This document shows, in pieces, positions 1-6,017 of a DNA stretch of 8,101 bases. Position numbers and translations under genes: made by a program. The stretch lies in NCBI GenBank assembly GCA_003694355.1, contig RFKI01000045.1, forward strand, positions 1 through 8,101. Direction: 5' to 3'. Below the pieces are notes generated by a model. It searched no databases and had not been told where the DNA came from. It was given only the letters and a program-made list of their open reading frames with translations. Position 1 is the stretch's first letter. The number at the start of each line of letters is the position of its first letter. Source of the stretch: Bdellovibrio sp. Its GTDB lineage: Bacteria > Bdellovibrionota > Bdellovibrionia > Bdellovibrionales > UBA1609.

Positions 1-719
1 GGATTTGGAACGCTCAAAATGACTGGATCTCCATTAAGTTTCAACTTTCTCATGGCCTCTCGGCAGACAAGTGGTCTCCTTCCTGGCCACTTGACTATGT
101 GCTCAGCCAAGTCCTTATCGCCTCTCCTTTTTTCATATGGTGGGCTTTCAAAAATAAAAAAGCGCCATCTCTCCTACATCTTCTGGCGTGGACTCCCTTG
201 GTCTTCTTTTTTCTAACATCCTTTAAAGGACGAACCGAAGCCAACTGGCCTGTTGTGGCCTATCCCGCTCTTTTTGCCTTGGCTATTCAACAGGCGGCAC
301 AAAACCAACATCGTCTGATTAAAAAAATTTTGGGGGCCTGGATAGGAATTTTTATTTTACTCTATACGTATGTCCTTTTTCCCTGGGCCACTTACTGGGA
401 GCCTCTAGACCGCCTTAATTTAAAAAAATATAAAGAAATGGCTCAGAAAACAGCTTCTTACTCACCTCTTTATGCCAAGCATTTCCGAATGGCTTCTGAA
501 CTCAGTTTCCTGCAAAAAAGAATGGTTTACAAACTTCGAAACGCTTCCCGATTTGACTTTTTCGACACCATTCCCCAGTCCATTCCAACGTCTCCGCACT
601 TTTTTTTCATCACTTTTAAAGGATTTGGACTGCCGCCCATTATTCAGGAAAAAGGATATCACATAATGAATCGCCAAGCTTTAAATTCCCGATATGATCT
701 GTTAGAAGTTTCTTTATGA
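1..719 (+). CDS. GT39-type membrane glycosyltransferase, C-terminal part (start lies upstream of the window)
   Basis: The reading frame is open from position 3 to the TGA at 717-719, giving 238 residues with no start needed inside the window, so this is the 3' end of a longer gene. The first visible residues (WNAQNDWISIKFQLSHG, then a Trp/Pro/Tyr stretch) match the conserved periplasmic-loop region of the dolichyl-phosphate-mannose-protein mannosyltransferase / ArnT-like GT39 superfamily. At least four hydrophobic helices follow (around visible residues 35-50, 60-75, 80-97 and 110-125), and the end is a soluble tail of about 110 residues. Family members move a sugar from a polyprenyl-phosphate carrier to a lipid or protein on the outer face of the cytoplasmic membrane; donor and acceptor cannot be read here. 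The gene overlaps the next one by ATGA (716-719), which implies translational coupling. An internal ATG at 99 is not the real start, because the conserved motif precedes it. Confidence 0.8.
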   Translation, partial: IWNAQNDWISIKFQLSHGLSADKWSPSWPLDYVLSQVLIASPFFIWWAFKNKKAPSLLHLLAWTPLVFFFLTSFKGRTEANWPVVAYPALFALAIQQAAQNQHRLIKKILGAWIGIFILLYTYVLFPWATYWEPLDRLNLKKYKEMAQKTASYSPLYAKHFRMASELSFLQKRMVYKLRNASRFDFFDTIPQSIPTSPHFFFITFKGFGLPPIIQEKGYHIMNRQALNSRYDLLEVSL

Positions 720-1936
720 AAAGAAAAAGTTTTTTCCTGCTTCTCTTATTTATTCTTTTCTTCTCCTATGGACTCATCCTTAATTTCCAAAATGTTCAAA
801 TCATACCCCAAAAACTGCACCCTCCTTCTCCACATCTTCAAGACTTCTTTGATTATACAGGAGTCATCCACATCCATTCCAATAGAAGCTCTGGAAGCGG
901 AACCATAAAACAAATCATTTCCGTAGCCCAAGAAGCAGGCCTTGACTTCATCATTCTGACAGATCTCAATGCCATGGATGTCCCTTATCCAGAAGAAGGT
1001 TACCACGACAACCTCCTTGTTTTTACTGGCGGAGAATATAGTTACTTAGATTCTCATTTATTGAATCTTTTCATCAAAAACCCCTCTCACCTGAAAGGAC
1101 CTGGTCGATCCCAAGCCTTTTTTGCTGATCTTCTGGATAAAAAAAATAAACCCAAAGATGCTGGACTTTTAATTTTAGCCCACCCCTTCTTGCCTGGCTT
1201 CCAATGGACAGGACCTTATCCCCCAGGGCTTGATGGAATTGAAGTGATTAACCTGAAATCCATCTGGCAAGACACTTGGCTACACTCCAAACTTTCTTTC
1301 TTTTGGACGCTTTTCGTTTATCCTTTTAATCCCAGGCTAGCCTTCTTACGAATGATTGAAGGAGCTGGCCAAAAAGGCTTTCAACTTCTGGATCAACTGC
1401 AAAAAAAACATCCTTTAATTGCAATTGGAGGAGCAGATGCCGACGCAAAAATTCGCGGTCTTTTTGGAGGCTCCATTCGGTTTCCTTCCTACTCCATGCT
1501 TTTTAATATTGTGAGGCAACATGTCCTTTTAAAATCTGAACTCACTGGACAATGGGAAAAAGACCAGCAAAAAATCAGCTCGGCTATTGAAAAGGGGCAG
1601 TTTTTCATTAGTTTTGATATCTTGGCAAATGCAAAAGGTTTCTCAGCTTATATCCATAATAACAACCAAAAATGGCTCATGGGATCTCGATTGCCTTGGA
1701 GTAAAAGTTTACGCCTAAAAGTCAGTCTGCCAGAGAAACCTTTATGCCCCTTTGAAATTGTTCTCTATAAAGATGGTCAAAGAGTGACTCATTCTACTCA
1801 AAAAGAGGTTGAGTTCCCCTTAAAATATGGGCGCGGCGCATATAGAATTTATGTACGCGTCATCCCCACCCTTCCCTTTCCTGACGGAAGAAAGTGGCTT
1901 CCATGGATATTTACAAACTCCTTTTATCTTTATTAA
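716..1936 (+). CDS. Membrane-anchored PHP-domain phosphoesterase-like protein with altered metal ligands
   Basis: This is a 406-residue protein. Residues 1-22 form a signal anchor or signal peptide (KRK followed by a Leu/Phe-rich stretch), so the rest is probably periplasmic. A PHP (polymerase and histidinol phosphatase) fold is recognisable in order: HIH at 52-54, LTDLN at 81-85, the GGEYS glutamate at 107, ILAHP with H156, and GGADAD at 238-243. In typical PHP enzymes the second motif reads TDH and the last D-x-H; here Leu84 and Asp243 take the usual His positions, so two ligands differ. Metal-dependent phosphoester hydrolysis is the family activity, but it may be changed or lost here. Residues about 300-406 form a beta-rich C-terminal extension that I do not recognise. 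The start is fixed by the ATGA overlap with the glycosyltransferase and an AGAAG at 704-708. The coupling suggests a shared envelope or glycan role, which is inference. Confidence 0.75.
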   Translation: MKRKSFFLLLLFILFFSYGLILNFQNVQIIPQKLHPPSPHLQDFFDYTGVIHIHSNRSSGSGTIKQIISVAQEAGLDFIILTDLNAMDVPYPEEGYHDNLLVFTGGEYSYLDSHLLNLFIKNPSHLKGPGRSQAFFADLLDKKNKPKDAGLLILAHPFLPGFQWTGPYPPGLDGIEVINLKSIWQDTWLHSKLSFFWTLFVYPFNPRLAFLRMIEGAGQKGFQLLDQLQKKHPLIAIGGADADAKIRGLFGGSIRFPSYSMLFNIVRQHVLLKSELTGQWEKDQQKISSAIEKGQFFISFDILANAKGFSAYIHNNNQKWLMGSRLPWSKSLRLKVSLPEKPLCPFEIVLYKDGQRVTHSTQKEVEFPLKYGRGAYRIYVRVIPTLPFPDGRKWLPWIFTNSFYLY

Positions 1937-1950
1937 AAAATTTTCACACT

Positions 1951-1972
1951 AAAAGCACTCAGCTTTTCTTTT
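1951..1972 (+). terminator. Weak candidate intrinsic terminator after the PHP gene
   Basis: A 6-bp stem, AAAAGC (1951-1956) and GCTTTT (1962-1967), with a 5-nt loop is followed by CTTTT. It lies 15 nt after the TAA of the PHP gene and just before a new promoter, which fits an operon end. The stem has only two G-C pairs, so termination would be inefficient. Confidence 0.4.
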
Positions 1973-1999
1973 GATCAATCCCCCAAAACTCTGTATAAC
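1971..1999 (+). promoter_or_regulatory. Sigma70-type promoter for the DUF2203 gene
   Basis: TTGATC (1971-1976) and TATAAC (1994-1999) are separated by exactly 17 nt, matching the -35 and -10 consensus at 4/6 and 5/6 positions. Transcription would start near 2006, giving a leader of about 45 nt before the ATG at 2051. The site begins in the T tract of the candidate terminator, so it separates two transcription units. Confidence 0.6.
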
Positions 2000-2050
2000 A
2001 CTTTAGAAAAAGAGGGGATTTTTAACTTAGCAAGAACTTGGGGAGGGGAT

Positions 2051-2458
2051 ATGCTAAGTAACAACATCATCACCATTCATGGTGAAAAGTTATTTACAGA
2101 AGAGCGCGCAGAACAAGTACGTCCTATTATCCATCGATTCACCCATAAGTATAGTCAAAAAGTGAATGCTCTGATTTCTAAGTTGGAGTCTTTAGATAAT
2201 TCGGACACAACAGGCATGCAAGCTATTGAAACAGAAATTAACGGACTGATTAATTCCTGGAACAGAAAAGTCAAAAAACTCGGCGGCATTCCCAGAGGAC
2301 TTTGGATTGTGGATTTTGATTGTGGTGATGGTTACTTATGTTGGACCTTTCCTGAGCCTCAAATTCTGTATTGGCATTCTTACAACACGGGATATAGCCA
2401 GAGGATAAAACTTTCTCAGAAAAAAGAAATTAAAAATTCAGTTTGTTTTTCAGTGTAG
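2051..2458 (+). CDS. DUF2203 family protein
   Basis: This is a small soluble protein of 135 residues with no signal peptide or membrane segment. Residues 11-75 form a predicted helical hairpin: FTEERAEQVRP, then a charged helix with a Ser/Asp-rich break around 47-54. The C-terminal half carries the DUF2203 signature, GLWIVDF (83-89) followed by GYLCWTFPEPQILYWHS (94-110) and a Gly-Tyr-Ser-Gln-Arg turn. The biochemical role of DUF2203 is unknown to me and I assign none. The ATG at 2051 is preceded by the strong ribosome binding site GGGGAGGGG (2040-2048). A good promoter sits upstream and nadE follows in the same direction 56 nt downstream; since nadE has its own promoter candidate, co-transcription is optional. 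The last residues (NSVCFSV) are not part of the conserved region. Confidence 0.75.
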   Translation: MLSNNIITIHGEKLFTEERAEQVRPIIHRFTHKYSQKVNALISKLESLDNSDTTGMQAIETEINGLINSWNRKVKKLGGIPRGLWIVDFDCGDGYLCWTFPEPQILYWHSYNTGYSQRIKLSQKKEIKNSVCFSV

Positions 2459-2461
2459 GAG

Positions 2462-2491
2462 TTGCCAGCCTCTTCTTTTCATGCCTATAAA
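2462..2491 (+). promoter_or_regulatory. Sigma70-type promoter candidate for nadE
   Basis: TTGCCA (2462-2467) and TATAAA (2486-2491) lie 18 nt apart, each matching consensus at 5/6 positions. Transcription would begin near 2498, leaving only about 17 nt before the nadE ATG, just enough for the ribosome binding site. The -35 box lies 3 nt after the DUF2203 stop codon. The spacer contains the left arm of a 12-bp inverted repeat, which suggests an overlapping control site. Confidence 0.5.
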
Positions 2492-2511
2492 AGGAACCAA
2501 AAAGAAGAGGC
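2468..2511 (+). repeat. nadE: Perfect 12-bp inverted repeat across the nadE promoter and ribosome binding site
   Basis: GCCTCTTCTTTT (2468-2479) and AAAAGAAGAGGC (2500-2511) are exact reverse complements separated by 20 nt. The left arm sits between the candidate -35 and -10 boxes. The right arm contains GAAGAGG (2504-2510), the Shine-Dalgarno sequence 4 nt before the nadE ATG. In RNA read through from the DUF2203 gene the arms can pair and hide the ribosome binding site. In RNA started at the local promoter the left arm is absent. As DNA, the symmetry could be an operator. No T tract follows, so it does not look like an intrinsic terminator. Confidence 0.6.
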
Positions 2512-2514
2512 CTT

Positions 2515-4131
2515 ATGAAAATTGCCATTGCTCAAATCAATTCTTTTCTTGGAGCTTTTGAAGCCAATCGAAAAAAAATTGAAGCTTTTTGTAAAAAGGC
2601 AGAAAAACACTCCTGTGATCTGATTATCTTTCCAGAATCTGCTCTTTTTGGCTATCACCCCGTTGACCTTTTGGAACGTCCCAGTATTGTAGATGCTCAA
2701 CTTCGCGAACTTAAAAAGCTCCAGAAAAAAATTCCCAAAAATCTTAAAGTGCTCGTTGGAGCCATCACTCACAACCCAAAATCCAACGGCAAGCCTTTTC
2801 TCAATGCCGCTGTTTTACTTTCTAAAAATAAATCACCAAAGATTTTTGCCAAAGAGCTGCTGCCCACCTATGATGTTTTTGATGAAGGGCGCCACATACA
2901 ACCAGGAGACCTTTCCAAAAATATTTTTTCTTTTAAAGGGAAAAAAATTCTTGTAACTATTTGTGAAGACATTTGGGCCTGGACTCTTCCGGGCCAAAAA
3001 CATTCTAACTATGCTCAAAACCCTTTACTAAAAATAAAGCCTGGAAATGTAGACCTGGTTGTGAATTTAAGTGCTTCTCCATTTACTGATAAAAAAATGA
3101 AGTGGAGACAATTTGTAACTTCCAAAACAGCAACGCATTTTAAAGCGCCTTTAATCTATGTCAACATGGTTGGAGCTCAAGATGAAATCATCTTTGATGG
3201 AGCCAGTTTATTCACTTCTAAAAAGGGGCAACTTTTACAGCAATGCGAAAGATTCCAGGAAGATTTTCAGGTGATAGAGCCTTTCTCTTCACCCGTTCCA
3301 CAAAAAAGGCATCAACCCAATGTTCATCATCTTCGAAAAGATGCGATTCTTCTTGGAATTTCAGACTTCTTGAAAAAAACGGGGCTCTCTCAGGTCCATC
3401 TCGGTCTCAGTGGAGGACTCGACTCGGCCCTTGTGGCCTGCTTGGCCACAGAAGCTCTGGGCCCCCAGAAAGTCACAGCTTTTGCGCTACCTGGCCCTTA
3501 CTCTTCTTCTCAAAGCCTGCGTCTGGCTCGAAAATTAGCCAAGAATTTAAAAATCTCTTTTTTAAAAATCGAAATCACTTCGACCTATAAACACTTGCTT
3601 GCGGTATTGGAAAAAACTCTGGGATCAATCCCTTTTGGAACCGTTCAAGAAAATCTGCAAGCTCGCTTACGAGCCCTTTGTTTAATGGCTTATGCCAATA
3701 AAAATAACAGTCTCCTGTTAAACACGAGCAATAAAAGTGAAATGGCCACCGGCTATACCACCCTTTACGGAGACCTCTGTGGAGGACTTTGTCCCATTGG
3801 AGACCTCTTAAAAACAGAAGTGAAACAAATGGCTAAAACCATTTATGCTCATGTCATTCCACAAGAAATTATCTCTCGCCCTCCTTCTGCAGAATTACGC
3901 CCCCATCAAAAAGACACCGACTCTCTTCCTCCTTATCCGATTCTCGACCCCATTGTTGAAAAACTGGTAGAAAATTACAAAGGCACTCACACCTCTACAG
4001 GACGACAAGTTTTAAAAATGTTGATGAAAAGTGAGTTTAAACGCTGGCAGGCTCCACCTATTTTAAAAATCTCGAATCACGCTTTCGGAAGAGGGCGCCG
4101 TTTCCCCATTGCCAGTAAGGCTATTTTTTAA
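2515..4131 (+). CDS. nadE: Glutamine-dependent NAD+ synthetase
   Basis: The 538-residue enzyme makes NAD+ from deamido-NAD+ (nicotinate adenine dinucleotide), ATP and glutamine, the last step of NAD biosynthesis in the cytoplasm. Residues 1 to about 255 are the nitrilase-fold glutaminase domain, with the Glu-Lys-Cys triad visible: E41 in FPESALFGY, K113 in AKELLPTYDVFDEGR, and C150 in TICEDIW. Residues about 270-538 are the NAD synthetase domain. It has the ATP pyrophosphatase loop SGGLDS (299-304), NTSNKSEMATGYTTLYGD (403-420), the RPPSAELRP substrate region (455-463), and the closing ISNHAFGRGRRFPIASKAIF. The length is close to that of bacterial two-domain NadE proteins of about 540-560 residues. 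All key residues are present, so it should be active. The start follows GAAGAGG at 2504-2510, and control may act through the inverted repeat at 2468-2511. The stop codon overlaps the stop of the convergent exonuclease gene. Confidence 0.95.
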   Translation: MKIAIAQINSFLGAFEANRKKIEAFCKKAEKHSCDLIIFPESALFGYHPVDLLERPSIVDAQLRELKKLQKKIPKNLKVLVGAITHNPKSNGKPFLNAAVLLSKNKSPKIFAKELLPTYDVFDEGRHIQPGDLSKNIFSFKGKKILVTICEDIWAWTLPGQKHSNYAQNPLLKIKPGNVDLVVNLSASPFTDKKMKWRQFVTSKTATHFKAPLIYVNMVGAQDEIIFDGASLFTSKKGQLLQQCERFQEDFQVIEPFSSPVPQKRHQPNVHHLRKDAILLGISDFLKKTGLSQVHLGLSGGLDSALVACLATEALGPQKVTAFALPGPYSSSQSLRLARKLAKNLKISFLKIEITSTYKHLLAVLEKTLGSIPFGTVQENLQARLRALCLMAYANKNNSLLLNTSNKSEMATGYTTLYGDLCGGLCPIGDLLKTEVKQMAKTIYAHVIPQEIISRPPSAELRPHQKDTDSLPPYPILDPIVEKLVENYKGTHTSTGRQVLKMLMKSEFKRWQAPPILKISNHAFGRGRRFPIASKAIF

Positions 4132-4739
4132 AAAAGTTCCAATTGTTTTGGCTGAGCTGTTACCTGAGGAAAATATAAAGCTGGCTTTCCTGTTAAGGCA
4201 ATCAGGTTTTCAAGAGGAACGCCACTTCCCGTACCACTAACCTTTTTAACAATTTCAATAAATAAACGCCCACAATAAGTGGCATCTTCTTCCGCTCTAT
4301 GAAACTGCTGATCTGTTGGCATTTTTAAGTGCTGAATTAAAGTGCCTAATTTATAATTTGGCAAACCCGGAAAAACTTTTTTTGACATGGGATAAGTGTC
4401 TAAAACCACTCCTTTGGGAGAGGGCGTCTCCAACTTAACAATATCTGCTTTTAAAAACTGATAATCAAAAATAGCATTATGAGCCACAAGAATATCATCA
4501 CCACAAAACTCAGCAAAAGGCCCCAATATTTGATCAATGGTGGGTTTGTCCTTAACCATTTCATTGGTAATCTGGTTAACTCGAGAAGCCCCCTCTGGAA
4601 TGGACATTTGGGGATTAATTAAGGTGGCAAAATAAGATTCCACCACTCCATCCACAAACCGAACAGCTCCAATTTCGCAAATGCGATCCACTCCAGGAAT
4701 GGTTCCTGTTGTTTCAAGGTCAAAAGCAATAAAGCGCAT
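4128..4739 (-). CDS. DEDDh-family 3'-5' exonuclease (DnaQ / Pol III epsilon-like) with C-terminal clamp-binding motif
   Basis: This is a 203-residue cytoplasmic exonuclease. The DEDDh residues are all visible: D7 and E9 in FDLETTG, D92 in AHNAIFDYQFL, and H147 with D152 in HRAEEDA. The family removes nucleotides from DNA or RNA 3' ends with two metal ions; epsilon subunits proofread replication, and related stand-alone enzymes act in repair or RNA processing. The last five residues, QLELF (199-203), closely match the bacterial sliding-clamp-binding consensus QL[S/D]LF, pointing to DNA work at the clamp. No helicase or polymerase domain is fused. The ATG at 4739 is chosen because the exonuclease motif begins at once; the upstream purine stretch GTGAAGG lies unusually close to it. 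The gene converges on nadE with a 4-nt stop overlap. Whether it is the replicative epsilon subunit or a paralogue cannot be decided here. Confidence 0.85.
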   Translation of the reverse strand: MRFIAFDLETTGTIPGVDRICEIGAVRFVDGVVESYFATLINPQMSIPEGASRVNQITNEMVKDKPTIDQILGPFAEFCGDDILVAHNAIFDYQFLKADIVKLETPSPKGVVLDTYPMSKKVFPGLPNYKLGTLIQHLKMPTDQQFHRAEEDATYCGRLFIEIVKKVSGTGSGVPLENLIALTGKPALYFPQVTAQPKQLELF

Positions 4740-4807
4740 ACCTTCACTTTTGTCGATTTTAGGAAAAAGATCAAAGTGAATTCTTCATTGACAGTTTTTT
4801 TAAGGGA

Positions 4808-5683
4808 TTATTCCAGCTCTTTGCTTAAACGCAAAGCCTGGCCTCCAATAAGAACAAAAAGAGCAATCAAAATCGCTGCAATAATTAAATATCGAAAAAG
4901 TTTTCCAAAACTCCATCCAGTGTTCATGTCTATCTCCATATTCTGTGATGCCACGCGCCTACGCACCTTTTGCATTTGAAATTTTTCCTTTTTCAACTTT
5001 TTCACTTGCTCTTCCTTTAGAGGAAGAGGTTTAGGGGCTGTCATTAACTCCTCGTCCAGACTATCTGGTGAACTTAAAAACAAATAACCGGTAAAACCTT
5101 GAGCACCAATGTATTCACCCAAGTCATCCTCATAGATGACCCGTCCAGCAGGAAGGCTTTGAGCTTCATTCAATTGACCTTGAGTTGATGGGTTCGTTTT
5201 TAAAACTCTACGAGACAAGTGAGAAGACCTTCGATGCCTTCGACGACGATTGAATTCCACAGGAGCTCCCCCTCCTCCACCACCTGAAGCCCCACTGGAA
5301 GAAGCTGTGGAGCTTTGAAAACCTCCCTGTGAACTTCCATCCTCATTCTTTTGACCTTTTTTTGATTTCTGAGTTCCTCTTCCTCCACCAGAACGATTTC
5401 CTTGCTCCCCTAACTCATTTGGGCCTCTATTCCCCGAACCAGAACCGACACCATCAGTTCCTGCCAAAGCTGATGGCAAGTACTGAGAACACTGCCCTCC
5501 CCCACCCTGCAGAGAAGGCAACTCTCCCATTTGAATTAAACAATCCAAATAAGTGGTAAAATACCCGTCAAAATATTTTTTAAAGGAAGAGCCCAAAATA
5601 TCTTTCACAAGTCCTGCCATTAGAATAATCACCACCAGCAACAAAAGATACTCTGTAGCCGCCTGCCCCCTCTGGTTTGTCAT
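4808..5683 (-). CDS. Large prepilin-like protein with class III signal peptide, low-complexity middle and C-terminal membrane helix
   Basis: This is a 291-residue protein from the ATG at 5683. A longer in-frame start (TTG, 5695) is rejected because GGAGGGG, the ribosome binding site, lies between the two. Residues 1-6 (MTNQRG) are a prepilin leader with predicted cleavage after G6, followed by QAATEYLLLL with the conserved glutamate at mature position +5 and a hydrophobic helix to about residue 26. C48 and C65 are the only cysteines and could form a disulfide. Residues about 60-140 are Gly/Ser/Gln-rich low complexity ending in six glycines; an Arg/His-rich patch spans 145-159. Residues 215-244 are highly charged and possibly coiled. 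A second membrane helix lies at about 262-282. I do not recognise this architecture. It is divergent from the Flp operon, and the TadV/CpaA peptidase there could process it. It may be a pilus-associated or envelope-spanning accessory protein, which is inference. Confidence 0.8.
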   Translation of the reverse strand: MTNQRGQAATEYLLLLVVIILMAGLVKDILGSSFKKYFDGYFTTYLDCLIQMGELPSLQGGGGQCSQYLPSALAGTDGVGSGSGNRGPNELGEQGNRSGGGRGTQKSKKGQKNEDGSSQGGFQSSTASSSGASGGGGGGAPVEFNRRRRHRRSSHLSRRVLKTNPSTQGQLNEAQSLPAGRVIYEDDLGEYIGAQGFTGYLFLSSPDSLDEELMTAPKPLPLKEEQVKKLKKEKFQMQKVRRRVASQNMEIDMNTGWSFGKLFRYLIIAAILIALFVLIGGQALRLSKELE

Positions 5684-5693
5684 AGACCCCTCC

Positions 5694-5712
5694 AAAAGTC
5701 TTATCGACTTTT
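5694..5712. promoter_or_regulatory. Perfect inverted repeat in the leader of the large pilin-like gene
   Basis: AAAAGTC (5694-5700) and GACTTTT (5706-5712) are exact reverse complements around a 5-nt centre. On the minus strand this sits immediately upstream of the GGAGGGG ribosome binding site of the gene starting at 5683. It could be an RNA hairpin in the leader or a small operator. Its left half, AAAAGTCTTA, recurs exactly at 5947-5956 in front of the Flp pilin gene. Confidence 0.4.
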
Positions 5713-5887
5713 AAAGAGTAAAGTTAAATTTATTTCTCAAATCACTGTGAAAAGTAAAATCAAACCTGCAAATGGAAAAAAGATTTTCACACAACCAATA
5801 ATCAAGACCTTCTTCCCCAACGGAGGCCTCCAACGCCAAACTTAGAGAGTTAACACCTGCCTAAACTTTTAACACTTTTAAGAGAAT

Positions 5888-5916
5888 TTGAAATTCCTGT
5901 CTTAAAATGATATTCT
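5888..5916 (+). promoter_or_regulatory. Candidate promoter for the Flp pilin operon
   Basis: TTGAAA (5888-5893) and TATTCT (5911-5916) are spaced by 17 nt, with a good -35 box and a weaker -10 box (4/6). Transcription would start near 5923, giving a leader of about 95 nt. Less convincing boxes lie nearer the gene, for example around 5965-5996, so this choice is tentative. Confidence 0.35.
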
Positions 5917-5946
5917 TAAAGAAATCACGTTTTTCCTTTTTTACAC

Positions 5947-5956
5947 AAAAGTCTTA
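5947..5956. repeat. AAAAGTCTTA repeat, second copy
   Basis: This 10-bp word is an exact direct copy of 5694-5703. One copy lies close to each of the two divergent pilin-like genes, about 11 bp and 62 bp from their respective start codons. Shorter GTCTTA and TTCTTA versions lie at 5899-5904 and 5914-5919. A shared regulator site is possible but unproven in AT-rich DNA. Confidence 0.3.
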
Positions 5957-6017
5957 AAGATTCCTTGTTTATTGTCCGTTTTAAATTCTGGATAAAAAAT
6001 AAAAATGGGGGGACTCC

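Larger units (their letters stand above)
5684..6017. other. Divergent intergenic region between the large pilin-like gene and the Flp operon
   Basis: This 334-bp AT-rich stretch has no gene that I can support on either strand. It must hold the promoters for both divergent units. It contains a 7-bp hairpin at 5694-5712, a GGAGGCCTCC palindrome at 5822-5831, a tandem ACTTTTAAC/ACTTTTAAG pair at 5865-5882, a candidate plus-strand promoter at 5888-5916, and repeated GTCTTA words at 5698, 5899 and 5951. No clear minus-strand promoter stands out. Confidence 0.7.

Noticed and set aside
746..1006. 86-codon minus-strand open frame opposite the PHP gene
   Set aside because: It is antisense to the HIH and TDLN motif region with no recognisable protein features.
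2468..2511. Inverted repeat as an intrinsic terminator of the DUF2203 gene
   Set aside because: The 20-nt loop is long and no T tract follows on either strand; the overlap with promoter boxes and the ribosome binding site gives a better explanation.
3243..3590. 115-codon plus-strand open frame inside nadE
   Set aside because: It is fully contained in the conserved nadE coding region in another frame, shows no domain or membrane pattern, and is best read as a shadow.
5264..5290. G-rich run on the minus strand as a functional quadruplex
   Set aside because: It is explained by glycine codons for the six-Gly linker; most G tracts are only two long, so there is no need to invoke structure.
5329..5559. 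Plus-strand open frame opposite the Gly-rich part of the pilin-like gene
   Set aside because: The low-complexity codons of the real gene create an open frame on the other strand; the Pro/His-rich product has no supporting features.
5684..5695. Longer start (TTG at 5695) for the large pilin-like gene
   Set aside because: The four extra codons consist of the GGAGGGG ribosome binding site for the ATG at 5683, and the shorter leader matches class III prepilin leaders.
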